64,000 nucleotides of DNA, from positions 434,001-498,000 of the forward strand of contig DATAWK010000043.1 of NCBI GenBank assembly GCA_036267255.1, in the 5' to 3' direction. This DNA is from DATAWK01 sp036267255. GTDB lineage: Bacteria; Acidobacteriota; Terriglobia; Terriglobales; Acidobacteriaceae. Numbering within the stretch: position 1 is the stretch's first letter; each line of letters opens with the position of its first letter. Shown here one piece after another: positions 43,024-52,851 of the stretch. The notes under the pieces are model-generated. The model worked only from the letters and a program-made list of their open reading frames with translations. It ran no database searches and was not told the DNA's origin. A program made the translations under genes and the position numbers.

Positions 43024-44106
43024 TTACGGATGCGAATCTCCTGGCTCCGGCGTCTCGGGCCGTGTCGAAGTCGGCTGAATAGCGCCGGAATCGCTGGAGT
43101 TTGACTGCGATGCGCCGGGCTGTGGAGTGCTGGGTTGTGTGGTACTGGGTTTCGCCGCGCTGGGCGCGGATGCACCGGGTTGTTGTGCAGGGGCCGGTTG
43201 TGCGCTTCCACCAGGCGCGCTGGTTGGCGAAGACCCTTTGGCCGGTTTGCCAGCATTCGTTACATCCTGCCCTTGATAGAGAATCCTGATGCTCGATCCA
43301 AATTTCTTGTAGTTGGCGTATTTCACGATTTCGCGGATATGCACATCCTGCCCGATGTAGCCCTTGCCAGCCTCAAAGTGCAGGACCGCTTCGCCCTTGG
43401 TGTAAACCGGAAACCAATATTGTCCATCAATCTGTTGGCGGAATGTGATGAAGGGCGGCGACAGATCTTCATGTCCGGGGCGCGTATCGTCCGGTACGTT
43501 TTTTCCATCGGTCACCACGATCTGGTAATCATGTTCGTCCACCCAGATGCGTCCCTTGAAGTAGCGCTTGCCCTTTTCCATCACCTTCGGCGCCACGTTG
43601 AAGGCGTACGTTTCCAGTTCGTCAATCTTCTGTCTGCCAATGTAGGTCACGTTGTACTGCCCGATGTCCTCCTGCGTCAGCACAAAGGGCAGGCGATGTT
43701 CAATGTCGCTGAAATCCGCCGGGCTCATGATAATGCGCGTGAGCGTGCTGCCGGGTGCAAAGACCACATGCTCTGTTTTGCGCCCGTCCGGATTGAAAAT
43801 GATGTCATCCACTTCCAGGTACTCGCCGTCCACCTTATCCTCGTCGCCGATGGTGTCCACTTTCACCGTACGCTGATAGGTGTAATCGTCCAGTGCGCGC
43901 TTGAATTGGCTTTCCTTGGCGGCAAAGCGCTCGATGATCTGCTGCGGCGTGGCGCCATCCGGCAGCGATGTATCAATGGGGCCAAAACCGGCATCGAGCG
44001 GCATGGAAGTGTAGGTCTGCGCAGCAAGCGGCCGCGCCATCGCCAACAAGGTACACAGCGCGAGCGGGGCCAACAGACAAACAACAAAAGCGCGTACGCG
44101 AATCAC
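43024..44106 (-). CDS. LolA-like outer-membrane lipoprotein-sorting-type protein
   Basis: 360 aa, signal peptide about 1-29 (PLALCTLLAMARPLAAQ). The middle (about 45-285) fits the LolA/LolB-like beta-cup used in acidobacterial secreted proteins: ERFAAKESQFKRALDDYTYQRTVKV, GEYLEVDDIIFNPDGRKTEHVV, RIWVDEHDYQIVVTDGK, YWFPVYTKGEAVLHF, HIREIVKYANYKKFGSSIRI. The last 75 residues are a low-complexity Pro/Ser/Gln tail (for example PSTTQPSTPQPGASQ) that may cross the wall or bind. It may be an outer-membrane lipid or lipoprotein carrier; function not established. Confidence 0.7.
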   Translation of the reverse strand: MIRVRAFVVCLLAPLALCTLLAMARPLAAQTYTSMPLDAGFGPIDTSLPDGATPQQIIERFAAKESQFKRALDDYTYQRTVKVDTIGDEDKVDGEYLEVDDIIFNPDGRKTEHVVFAPGSTLTRIIMSPADFSDIEHRLPFVLTQEDIGQYNVTYIGRQKIDELETYAFNVAPKVMEKGKRYFKGRIWVDEHDYQIVVTDGKNVPDDTRPGHEDLSPPFITFRQQIDGQYWFPVYTKGEAVLHFEAGKGYIGQDVHIREIVKYANYKKFGSSIRILYQGQDVTNAGKPAKGSSPTSAPGGSAQPAPAQQPGASAPSAAKPSTTQPSTPQPGASQSNSSDSGAIQPTSTRPETPEPGDSHP

Positions 44107-44257
44107 ACAATACCTCTTCTACCGCGACACCAACAATACATCATTCTTGATAGACGATAGAGAACCCCTTCAGGATGCCGCTCCGGAGAAATTTCGCCGC
44201 GCCTTCGATGGGAGCAGCCGGAGTACCATCATTCCAAAGGAGTTTTCCTCGTCACCC

Positions 44258-44821
44258 ATGCCCTTCTCCTCCAGCCGCAAACCCAGGCAGCCACTCGACG
44301 AAGCCGCGCTCTATGAGTACGCCGTCCGCGCCCTGGGCCGTAAGATGCGCACCGTTGCCGAGTTGAAGCGCCTGCTGCGCACCCGCGTCGAGCAGGACGA
44401 CAACGGAGAAGCGAAGATGGCCGCCGTCATCGCGCGCCTCAAAGAGCAGCACTATCTCAACGATACGACCTACGCCAGCGTCTACACTCGGCTGCGCCAG
44501 GAAAATGAAAAATTCGGCAAGCGCCGCGTCCAACAGGACCTGATGCAGCGCGGCGTCCACAGCGAAATCATCGCAAAAACGCTCGACACCGCCTACGAAG
44601 GCCTGCCCGAGGAGACGCAGATTCGCCGCTTCCTCGAACGCAAACGAATCCGCCAGCCGCAGGATGACAAGCAGGCCGCCCGTGTCCTTCGCATGCTCGT
44701 CCGTGCCGGATTTTCGATGGGAACGATCTTCCCTTTGCTGAAGGCGTGGCGCATCGACGATGCTTCCCTGGAAACACTCTCGGAAGCGCTCTCGGAAACG
44801 GATCTCGATTCCGGAGAATAA
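44258..44821 (+). CDS. recX: Regulatory protein RecX
   Basis: Modulates RecA filament length. The three-helix repeats are clear: ALYEYAVRALGRKMRTVAELKRLLRTRV, VIARLKEQHYLNDTTYASVYTRLR, FGKRRVQQDLMQRGVHSEIIAKTLDTAYEGLPEE and the final repeat. The ATG at 44258 (MPFSSSRKPRQPLDEAAL, about 187 aa) is chosen by family length, although the frame is open to 44147 and an earlier start is possible. RecA is not in the window. It converges with the prolyl oligopeptidase gene; a weak ACTGCCG/CGGCAGT hairpin lies between them at 44821-44852. Confidence 0.88.
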   Translation: MPFSSSRKPRQPLDEAALYEYAVRALGRKMRTVAELKRLLRTRVEQDDNGEAKMAAVIARLKEQHYLNDTTYASVYTRLRQENEKFGKRRVQQDLMQRGVHSEIIAKTLDTAYEGLPEETQIRRFLERKRIRQPQDDKQAARVLRMLVRAGFSMGTIFPLLKAWRIDDASLETLSEALSETDLDSGE

Positions 44822-44862
44822 CTGCCGGGCGCTGCCTTCCGCCATCGGCAGTCAAGCTGTCT

Positions 44863-47040
44863 TCACTGCGTGAAGTTCATGCCAAGTTGCGCGAACAGGA
44901 ATGTGTACATGTCCGCGAGCTCCTGGGTCGCTGCATCGACATTGGTGCTGAAACCATGGCCGGCACTGGCGGATGTGCGCAACATGATGGGTCTGCCGGA
45001 ACTGGTTGCAGCCTGCAATATGGCGGTCATCTTGCGTGAGTGTGCTGGATTCACACGGTGGTCGTTGTCTCCGGTGATAAAAAGGACCGCCGGATATGCG
45101 GTGCCCGCTTCGACATGTTGGTATGGCGAATAGGCATAGAGCGCCTTGAACTGGGCCAGATTTTTGACCGATCCATATTCCGTAACATTGAAGGAGCCGT
45201 TCGGGTCCAGCTCCGTGCGCAGCATGTCGTAAATGCCCACAATCGACAGCACGACGCGAAACATCTGCGGATGCTGCGTAATCTCCGCACCCATTAAAAG
45301 ACCGCCATTGCTGCCGCCCTCTGCCGCAAGATGTGCCGGCGAAGTGTAATGGTTGTCGATCAAATATTGGCTGCACGCGGCAAAGTCGTCGAACACATTC
45401 TGTTTCTTCAGCAGCATTCCCGCCTGATGCCAGGCCTCGCCGTATTCCCCGCCACCGCGAAGGTTGGTAATCACCACGATGCCGCCATGATCGAACCAAA
45501 GGCGCGAAAAACTGCCGGGAAAATTCGGGGTGATGCTGATGCCAAATCCGCCATAACCGGTGATCAGGGTCGGGTTGCTGCCATTCAGCGGCGTGCCTTT
45601 CCGCATCAGGATGGTCAGAGGAATCTCCGTTCCATCTTTTGATTTCGCGTAGTCGCGGCGGACGTCAATATCGTCGAAATGAACCGAGGTTTCCCGATGA
45701 AAGGGAGTGACCTGTGGTTGTCCCGCGCCGCTATAGCGATACCCGGTGGAGGGCGTAGTGTAGGTCTGGACGCTATAGAAAATCGCATTTCCACCCAGCG
45801 GCACCAGGCTGCTGACCGAAGCCACCGGCGGCGCCGGAACCGACCCAAGGCTCTTGCCCGCATGGTCAAAGACGCGGATCTCCTCCGGACCGCCTTCGAC
45901 GACGGTGGCATAAATACGGTCCGGGGTCACCCAGTAGGTGTGATCGCTGACGGAAGTCTCAGTGCCGGAGGTGACGAGGCTGCCTTTGCCCGGGGCGACG
46001 ATCTGTTTCGCGTCCACGATATTGATATCGTCGGCTGCCAGCCGCAGAATGCTGCCGCGGTCGCTTTGCTTGCGCGATATAAGATACAGCGCGTCGCGGG
46101 GGCCGAAGGTGGCCTGTACGATCTTGTCCTGGTAGTGCGTCACCTGCACAGGCTGCCCGTCGCCACGCACCAGGAAATGCTCAAACTGCCCGCCGTCCCC
46201 ATTTGCCACAGAGATAAGAAGGTCACGGCCATCCGGCGACATCATCAGCGTTGTCTCCGCAATACGGGGAAAGTCCTTTCCCGCGACATAACGATCGGTC
46301 GCGGGTGCGGTGCCAAGCTGATGGAAAAATACCTGCTGATAAAAGTTCCTGTCCGCTGGCGGACGCTCATTCCCCTGGGGATATCGCGTGTAGTAAAAGC
46401 CGGAGTCGTCGCGCTTCCACGCCAGACTGCCGCCCCCGGTGGCAAAGTTCACACGCGGGACCGTTTCTCCCACCTGTTTCCCCGTGGCGGCATTCACCAC
46501 ATAGAGCGCAGCGTCTTCGCTGCCACCGGTCGAAAGCGCCAGCCCAACCAGCTTGCCGTCGGGAGATGCAAGATACCAGTCCACATTGAAGCTTTTGCCG
46601 GCCACAAATGCATTCAGATCCACGATCACACGCTCGGAAGCCTTATCCATGGGAGAGTTGAAAGTGACCAGCTGCGGCGCGGACTGGTTGGGATTGATCT
46701 TGAGCGCAAACAGATGTCCTCCCGCAGACTCAAACTGCCGGTATTCCGGGTGCGCCTGCTCCCGCGTCTTTTGCAGAAATCGCACGATCGCGGCGCGCTG
46801 CGGCAATGTATCCAGGTAGGCGTGTGTATACGCATTTTGCGCAGCTACCCATTGTTTGACCGCCGGGTTTTGCCAATTCTCCAGCCAGCGATAATCGTCA
46901 GTTACTTTGATCCCGTGATACACGTCGACAACGGGCTGCTTTTTGGTCGCGGGCGGCGGGGGCAGCTTGGCAGCGTTGGCCGGGAATGCGACCGTGCCCA
47001 AGACTACAGCACAGAGAAGAACACCGATAAGATTGCGCAT
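44863..47040 (-). CDS. Secreted prolyl oligopeptidase (S9A)
   Basis: 725 aa serine peptidase that cleaves short peptides after proline. Signal peptide MRNLIGVLLCAVVLGTVAFPANA. Then the N-terminal lid (VVDVYHGIKVTDDYRWLENW), a seven-bladed propeller (about 95-430) and the alpha/beta hydrolase. The triad is complete: EGGSNGG (Ser577), GDNDHRVNP (Asp660) and SAGHGFS (His694), with the spacing of pig POP. Family motifs GYGGFGIS and NLRGGGEYGEAWH are present. The start at 47040 gives the signal peptide; the frame is open further to 47325, over the divergent alaS. Confidence 0.92.
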   Translation of the reverse strand: MRNLIGVLLCAVVLGTVAFPANAAKLPPPPATKKQPVVDVYHGIKVTDDYRWLENWQNPAVKQWVAAQNAYTHAYLDTLPQRAAIVRFLQKTREQAHPEYRQFESAGGHLFALKINPNQSAPQLVTFNSPMDKASERVIVDLNAFVAGKSFNVDWYLASPDGKLVGLALSTGGSEDAALYVVNAATGKQVGETVPRVNFATGGGSLAWKRDDSGFYYTRYPQGNERPPADRNFYQQVFFHQLGTAPATDRYVAGKDFPRIAETTLMMSPDGRDLLISVANGDGGQFEHFLVRGDGQPVQVTHYQDKIVQATFGPRDALYLISRKQSDRGSILRLAADDINIVDAKQIVAPGKGSLVTSGTETSVSDHTYWVTPDRIYATVVEGGPEEIRVFDHAGKSLGSVPAPPVASVSSLVPLGGNAIFYSVQTYTTPSTGYRYSGAGQPQVTPFHRETSVHFDDIDVRRDYAKSKDGTEIPLTILMRKGTPLNGSNPTLITGYGGFGISITPNFPGSFSRLWFDHGGIVVITNLRGGGEYGEAWHQAGMLLKKQNVFDDFAACSQYLIDNHYTSPAHLAAEGGSNGGLLMGAEITQHPQMFRVVLSIVGIYDMLRTELDPNGSFNVTEYGSVKNLAQFKALYAYSPYQHVEAGTAYPAVLFITGDNDHRVNPAHSRKMTAILQAATSSGRPIMLRTSASAGHGFSTNVDAATQELADMYTFLFAQLGMNFTQ

Positions 47041-47179
47041 TGCAATGGGACGGACCGGGGTCGTTTTCACACAGTTTTCTCCGAAACAGGGTGCGGGGGC
47101 ACACCATTTATACACCGTCGTTTGCTTTCCGCCCCGCGCCAACATGGCTAACTCCCGGATTGCTAAACTAAAGGCACGT

Positions 47180-50056
47180 ATGTCGAAGATGTCCGGTTCT
47201 GAAATCCGCGAGATGTTTCTTGCCTTTTTTGAAGGCAAAGAACACACCCGCGTCCACTCCTCTTCTCTGGTTCCGCATAACGACCCCACGCTGCTCTTCA
47301 CCAACGCGGGCATGAACCAGTTCAAGGATGTCTTCCTTGGCCTCGAAAAGCGCGCCTACTCCCGCGCCACCACCGCACAGAAGTGCGTCCGCGCCGGAGG
47401 CAAGCACAATGACCTCGAAAACGTCGGCTTCACCCGCCGTCACCACACGTTTTTTGAGATGCTCGGCAACTTCAGCTTTGGCGATTACTTCAAAAAAGAC
47501 GCCATCGCCTACGCCTGGGAACTCGTCACCAGCAAAAAATGGTTCGGTCTGGATAAAGACAAGCTCTACATCACCATCTTCAAAGGCGAAAATGGCGTGG
47601 CCCGGGACAGCGAAGCCTACCAGTTCTGGCTCGATGTCGGCGTGCCGAAAGAACGCATCTTTGAACTCGGCGCCAAAGACAATTTCTGGCAGATGGGCGA
47701 CACCGGCCCCTGCGGCCCCTGCAGCGAAATCTATTACGACATGGGTCAGGCCGCATCGGAGACGCCGGACAAAGACCTGCCCTTCGGCGAAGACGACGCA
47801 CGCTACGTCGAAATCTGGAATCTCGTCTTCATGCAGTTCGACCGCAGTGCCGACGGCACACTCAACCCGCTGCCCAAACCCTCCATCGACACCGGAGCCG
47901 GCCTCGAACGCCTCGCCGCCGTCCTGCAAGGCAAACTCTCCAACTTCGAGACAGATTTATTTACGCCGCTCATCAACCGCGCTGATGAACTAATTAGATC
48001 CGGCAATATATCCAAAAACCTTATCTTTGCTTTATTAGCGGATAAATATCAAGCACCGCTGCGCATCATCGCCGACCACGCTCGCGCTGCAACATTTCTA
48101 ATTAACGATGGGGTCATGCCAGCCAATGAAGGACCGGGATATGTCTTGCGTAAGATTCTCCGTCGCGGCATCCGGCACGGTCGTCTGCTCGGCCAAGAAA
48201 AACCCTTCATGTATCAAATGGTCTGCGCCGTCCGCGACCTCATGCAAGACGCATATCCAGAACTGAAGGAATCCGCGGATCGTGTCGCCAAAGTTATTCG
48301 CGCCGAAGAAGAGCAGTTCGCGAGGGTGATTGAAACCGGGTCACGCAAACTCCAAATTGATTTCACGGAATTGATAAAGCCAGATATTGATCGAAACTAC
48401 CTACAGCTGAAAGTCGCTGCGGAAACCCGTATCGGGGAAGATGACTTTAACCGTCAATATCAAAAATTAATCTCTGAACCACATAATGCATGGGTAAGCC
48501 TGTTTGTTGTTATGTTGAAATCAATTGTTGGTGAGTCATACGAACCAATTTTCTCTGGTGCTCAAGCCTTCCACCTTTACGAAACCTACGGCCTTCCGCT
48601 CGATTTCATGGTGGACGCAGCTCGCGATACCGGTATCGCCTTCGATCACGCAGGGTTCGAGCGCGCCCGCGCCGAAGAACAGGCCCGCGCCCGCGCCTCC
48701 TGGAAAGGCGGCTCCAAAGCCACCGCCAGCCCGGTCTATCGCGAACTGCCTAAGACCCTCTTCGAGGGCTACACCCAACGCACCGCCTCCGATTGCGAGG
48801 TCCTCGCCATCGTCAAAGACGGCGTCGGCGTGCAGGAAGTCCAACCCGGCGACTCCGCCGAAATCGTTCTCGACCACACGCCTTTCTACGCTGACTCCGG
48901 CGGCCAGGTTGGCGATCACGGCTGGCTCACCTCTGAAGACGGCAACCTCACCGTCGCCGATGTCCACGGCTGCACCAAGCCCGTGCAGGGCGTCTTCGCG
49001 CACAAGGTCACCGTCAAACAACCCATCCGCCTCGGCGACAAACTCAACGCCATCGTCGACAACGAATTTCGCACCGCAACCATGCGCAACCACACCGGCA
49101 CGCATCTGCTGCAGGCCGCGTTGCGCGAAACTCTGGGCACACACGTCAAACAGGCAGGTTCCCTCAACGATCCGCAGCATCTGCGTTTCGATTTTTCCCA
49201 CTTCACCCAGGTCGCCGACGAAGAACTGCAGGACATTGAAAGCCTCATCAATAAAAATGTCCTCGTCAACACCCGCGTCGAAACCATCGAGGACGTTCCC
49301 ATCGACGTCGCCGTCAACGAGTTCCACGCCATGGCCCTCTTCGGCGAAAAATATGGCGACTTCGTTCGCGTCGTCAAAATCGGCGACTTCTCCACCGAGC
49401 TCTGTGGCGGCACGCATACCGCCGCCACCGGGGAAATCGGCCTGGTCAAACTCATTAGCGAAGGCAGCGTCTCCTCCGGCGTACGGAGAATCGAGGCCAT
49501 CACAGGCACCGGCGCTCTCGATGAATTTCGTCGCGGCTTTGCCGTTACCAAACTCGCTGAGCAGATCGCAGGCAAGACCGACGCAACCTCTCCCGCCGCC
49601 GCACTGCAACACAAACTCGCGACGCAGGAAGAAGAACTCAAGCGCCTCCGCCGTGAACTCGACGACGCCCGCATGAAGTCCGCCGCAGGCCGCGTCAAGC
49701 AGGCCGCATCGCAATCTGTCGAAGTGAAGGGTATCAAGGTCCTCGCCCAGCGCGTCGATGCACTCGACCGTAACCAGATGCGTGTGTTGGTCGACAACCT
49801 CCGCAATCAGATTGGCTCCGGCGTCGTCATCCTCGGCGGCGCTCAGGAAGAAGGCAAGGTCGCGCTCATCGTCGGCGTCACCAAGGATCTCATCAGCCGC
49901 GTACAGGCAGGCAAAATCGTCGGCCAGCTCGCACAGAAAGTCGGCGGCTCCGGTGGCGGCCGTCCCGATATGGCCGAGGCCGGCGGCAAGGACGCCTCTC
50001 AGCTCGACGCCGCACTTTCCAGCGCATCGGATATTGTCAGCAGCCTATTAGGTTAG
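47180..50056 (+). CDS. alaS: Alanine--tRNA ligase with an AT-rich inserted block
   Basis: Charges tRNA-Ala. Class II motifs are intact: HTRVHSSSLVPHNDPTLLFTNAGMNQFKD, KHNDLENVGFTRRHHTFFEMLGNFSFGDYFK, GDTGPCGPCSEIYYD, DTGAGLERLAAVLQ. Editing/C-Ala parts are HTGTHLLQAALRETLG and the Cys/His zinc set (FSTELCGGTHTAATGEIGL). I start at 47180 (MSKMSGSEIREMFLAFFEGKEH) with AAAGG ahead; 47189 is an alternative. 958 aa is about 80 more than usual. The excess lies near residues 390-460 (LQIDFTELIKPDIDRNYLQ...SYEPIFSGAQAF), in a zone (47955-48560) with far lower GC than the rest. Divergent from POP, 139 bp apart. Confidence 0.95.
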   Translation: MSKMSGSEIREMFLAFFEGKEHTRVHSSSLVPHNDPTLLFTNAGMNQFKDVFLGLEKRAYSRATTAQKCVRAGGKHNDLENVGFTRRHHTFFEMLGNFSFGDYFKKDAIAYAWELVTSKKWFGLDKDKLYITIFKGENGVARDSEAYQFWLDVGVPKERIFELGAKDNFWQMGDTGPCGPCSEIYYDMGQAASETPDKDLPFGEDDARYVEIWNLVFMQFDRSADGTLNPLPKPSIDTGAGLERLAAVLQGKLSNFETDLFTPLINRADELIRSGNISKNLIFALLADKYQAPLRIIADHARAATFLINDGVMPANEGPGYVLRKILRRGIRHGRLLGQEKPFMYQMVCAVRDLMQDAYPELKESADRVAKVIRAEEEQFARVIETGSRKLQIDFTELIKPDIDRNYLQLKVAAETRIGEDDFNRQYQKLISEPHNAWVSLFVVMLKSIVGESYEPIFSGAQAFHLYETYGLPLDFMVDAARDTGIAFDHAGFERARAEEQARARASWKGGSKATASPVYRELPKTLFEGYTQRTASDCEVLAIVKDGVGVQEVQPGDSAEIVLDHTPFYADSGGQVGDHGWLTSEDGNLTVADVHGCTKPVQGVFAHKVTVKQPIRLGDKLNAIVDNEFRTATMRNHTGTHLLQAALRETLGTHVKQAGSLNDPQHLRFDFSHFTQVADEELQDIESLINKNVLVNTRVETIEDVPIDVAVNEFHAMALFGEKYGDFVRVVKIGDFSTELCGGTHTAATGEIGLVKLISEGSVSSGVRRIEAITGTGALDEFRRGFAVTKLAEQIAGKTDATSPAAALQHKLATQEEELKRLRRELDDARMKSAAGRVKQAASQSVEVKGIKVLAQRVDALDRNQMRVLVDNLRNQIGSGVVILGGAQEEGKVALIVGVTKDLISRVQAGKIVGQLAQKVGGSGGGRPDMAEAGGKDASQLDAALSSASDIVSSLLG

Positions 50057-50080
50057 AAGCGCAAAAATCCGGGTGCCCAC

Positions 50081-50114
50081 GTCCCGCTTCGGGAATCATT
50101 CTTCCGAAGTGGGA
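50081..50114 (+). terminator. Hairpin after alaS
   Basis: GTCCCGCTTCGG (50081-50092) pairs with CCGAAGTGGGAC (50103-50114), one G-U pair. No T run follows. Confidence 0.45.
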
Positions 50115-50245
50115 CTCCTCCATCAAAATTCGCCCAAACAGGGTAACGTAGCATTCTTGGTTCCAGTTAGTGTTCCAGCAGCGACAACCACCTGCTTCCC
50201 GGTATCCTAAGAGTGCTCTGGTGTGTTGTCTGCGGTACCGGACAC

Positions 50246-52456
50246 ATGCCTTCTTTCCTCTCGAAGATTGCCGCATGCCGCACCCTTCGCGCCGCGAATG
50301 GTGCGCTCCTCCTTTTTTTCTGCATTGCGATCCCTGCGCACGCGCAATCTTCCCGCTCACTCGCCGCCAAACACGCTTTTCATCGCGCCGAAATTCTGCG
50401 CCGTCATCTGCTCGCCCAGCCGGAGAACGCCCGCACTCGCGCCGACTACGAATCCGTCCTGAACGCCTATCGCGCTGTCTATCATGGCGACCCTGCCGCC
50501 GCCGAAGCGCCCGACAGTATCGTTGCTGTGGCTGAGCTACTGCAGACCGAAGGCCGTCAATACAACAGCACGAAGGATTTCCGCGATGCCATCGGCCAGT
50601 ATGACTTCCTGCGCCGGCAATATCCCGCTAGCCCGCTCCGCTATCGCGCCCTGTTGTCGACGGCAGCCATCCAGCGCGACGATCTCCACGACGAGCATGC
50701 AGCGCGACAACTGGATCGCGAATTTCTCCGCCTCTATCCGCACCATGATCTGGCCGCACAGGCGCGCGCCGACTTAGACCCACCTGCCGCTGCCCGGCGC
50801 TCCCTTGCCGTGGCGAGTGCAATGAGCACACAGCCTGCCAGAATTTCGCCACGCGAGGAAAAGAAAAGCGTCGAACCTCTGCCGCGCACTCCTCTTGCAC
50901 CACAGACTCTCGACACAGGCTTAGACATCCCTGCAAATCCGCCTGCCACGCCAGCCGTTCCAGTTACGCTGCAAAGCATTCGCTACTGGTCTACCGCAGG
51001 CTACACACGCGTTGCCATTGATCTCAGCCACGCCGTTACATATCAGGTATCGCGCAGTTCTCCTTCTTCGCAAACTTCGGCACTGCCGGACCGCATCGTA
51101 TTTCATCTGGCTGATACGCACCCCACGGCTGCCGTCCTGCATTCCACCGTTGTGCGCGACGACCCATTTCTGCGCGTCATTCGCGTTCACTCTAGACCCG
51201 ACGGTCAAACGCAGGTCTCTCTTGATTTAAATAAATCCACCGACTACGCCGCCTTCCTGCTGCCTGACCCGGACCGGCTCATCATTGATCTCCATGAGGA
51301 CATGCACGAACATCCGGCCAGTCCGCTCGCCGTGGCTTCTGTACAAAAATCCGTAGTCCCTAAAGAAGCGCCTGCGCCGCACAATGCACAAAGACATGCC
51401 GCGCAGCCATCCTTCGATGCAATGGAGCCGATGCGCGATCCCGAAGAGCGCTCCGCATTGCCGCCGCCCGCTACATCGCCGATGCGGCCTACATCCGTTG
51501 TTCCGCACATCTTGGTACTGGATGACGCGGCGGACACATCTCTTTCCGCAGCGAACGGCTCGGCCATTCCAGAAGCAGTTTTCAAGACACGTACGCGGAC
51601 GCATGCGATGGAAATTCCAGTTGATACCGCCTCGCAGGCAACGCAGGCATCTGTCCTGTCGAAGTCCGGCATGCCTGCGATGGACGCCATATCTCAGGAT
51701 GAAAATGATGGAAGCGAAAATTCCATGACCCGCGTGCTGGGCCTGAAAGTGCGTCGTATTGTGATTGATGCCGGCCACGGCGGCCACGACTCCGGCACGC
51801 TGGGACCGCATGGCCTGGAAGAAAAGAATGTCGTGCTGGACGTGGCACTGCGTCTGGGCAAGTTGCTGCAAGACGGGCTTGGCTCGGAAGTGGTCTACAC
51901 CCGCACCGACGATACCTTTGTTCCCCTCGAACAACGCACGGCCATTGCCAACGCGGCCCATGCGGACCTATTCCTTTCCATCCACGCCAATTCCAGTCCC
52001 GATGCCGACGCACGCGGCGTGGAAACATACTTCCTCAACTTCACCGGTTCCCCTAGTTCTCTGGCTGTCGCTGAGCGGGAAAACGCAACGTCCAATCGAT
52101 CGGTATTTGAGCTTTCCGATCTGGTACGTAAGATCGCCCTCAGCGACAAAATTGACGAATCCCGTACTTTCGCCCTGGATGTGCAGCAATCCCTTTACGA
52201 TGGACTGGAGCAGGGCAACCCGGGCCTGCACAATCGTGGCGTCAAGCAGGCGCCCTTCGTGGTATTGATCGGGGCCAACATGCCCTCCATACTCGCCGAA
52301 ATATCTTTCCTCACCAACTCACGCGATGCAGCGGAACTCCGTCAACCTGCCTATCGTCAACGCATTGCTGAAGCTCTTTACAGTGGCGTCGCGGAGTATG
52401 TGGAGAGTATGGATGGCCTGCGCGTCGCGGAGAACAGCAACAAAGCCGGCCGCTGA
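50246..52456 (+). CDS. amiC: N-acetylmuramoyl-L-alanine amidase with AMIN domain
   Basis: 736 aa. Cleaves the amide between MurNAc and L-Ala during septum splitting. Signal peptide (ANGALLLFFCIAIPAHAQ). Then a helical, tetratricopeptide-like part (about 35-180), an AMIN domain (about 235-330: SIRYWSTAGYTRVAIDLSHAVTY, DRIVFHLADTHP, LDLNKSTDYAAFLLPDPDRLIIDLHE), a disordered linker, and Amidase_3 (about 505-725). Zinc/catalytic residues are IDAGHGGHD, GLEEKNVVLDVA, LFLSIHANSS and LAEISFLTN. The frame is open from GTG 50213; the start at 50246 gives the signal peptide. The symbol is by domain plan. Confidence 0.9.
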   Translation: MPSFLSKIAACRTLRAANGALLLFFCIAIPAHAQSSRSLAAKHAFHRAEILRRHLLAQPENARTRADYESVLNAYRAVYHGDPAAAEAPDSIVAVAELLQTEGRQYNSTKDFRDAIGQYDFLRRQYPASPLRYRALLSTAAIQRDDLHDEHAARQLDREFLRLYPHHDLAAQARADLDPPAAARRSLAVASAMSTQPARISPREEKKSVEPLPRTPLAPQTLDTGLDIPANPPATPAVPVTLQSIRYWSTAGYTRVAIDLSHAVTYQVSRSSPSSQTSALPDRIVFHLADTHPTAAVLHSTVVRDDPFLRVIRVHSRPDGQTQVSLDLNKSTDYAAFLLPDPDRLIIDLHEDMHEHPASPLAVASVQKSVVPKEAPAPHNAQRHAAQPSFDAMEPMRDPEERSALPPPATSPMRPTSVVPHILVLDDAADTSLSAANGSAIPEAVFKTRTRTHAMEIPVDTASQATQASVLSKSGMPAMDAISQDENDGSENSMTRVLGLKVRRIVIDAGHGGHDSGTLGPHGLEEKNVVLDVALRLGKLLQDGLGSEVVYTRTDDTFVPLEQRTAIANAAHADLFLSIHANSSPDADARGVETYFLNFTGSPSSLAVAERENATSNRSVFELSDLVRKIALSDKIDESRTFALDVQQSLYDGLEQGNPGLHNRGVKQAPFVVLIGANMPSILAEISFLTNSRDAAELRQPAYRQRIAEALYSGVAEYVESMDGLRVAENSNKAGR

Positions 52457-52851
52457 ATTCTCTCAAAATGGGCCTTCCCGTAGCTGCCCGCAGGAAATAA
52501 TCGCCCTTGCATATATAAAATAAAGGCTTCGATGCCCTTGCTCGGAACTGGTATAGACAACCCCATAACTCTTGCTTATATATCTATTCTTTTGGCTTCT
52601 TTACAGTGCCTTTTGCCTTGACTCAGTGAAGACCGATATGCATACTCGTTGCAAGCGCTGATATTCCTTCTTGCAGACATCGAACGTAACCGGGAACGGA
52701 ACAAGATATCTCTCCCCGAGTACAAAAAGAGCACATAGAAGGCCACACAATCTCAATTGCTGAACCACTTCTGGTTGCAGGCGTGGTCAAAATTTGGAAC
52801 GTTCTATTTTCATAGCTGAAACGTTCCAAAGCACAATTTTTTGGAGGCAGT
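52457..52851. promoter_or_regulatory. Leader of the second receptor: dre site and a long inverted repeat
   Basis: ACTGGTATAGACAAC (52547-52561) matches the dre-type sites near gntR, 291 bp before the receptor ATG. TTTGGAACGTT (52793-52803) and AACGTTCCAAA (52820-52830) form a perfect 11-bp inverted pair with AACGTT cores, either two LacI-type half-sites or an RNA stem just ahead of the ribosome site (TTTTTTGGAGG). No gene is seen here. Confidence 0.5.

Noticed and set aside
43039..43230. DNA repeat or CRISPR-like array
   Set aside because: It is a low-complexity Pro/Ser/Gln coding tail of the LolA-like protein, without regular spacers.
48536..49714. Long open frame of 392 codons on the minus strand, and a 383-codon frame on the plus strand
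   Set aside because: Both lie over alaS, where strong third-position GC leaves other frames open; their composition is not protein-like.
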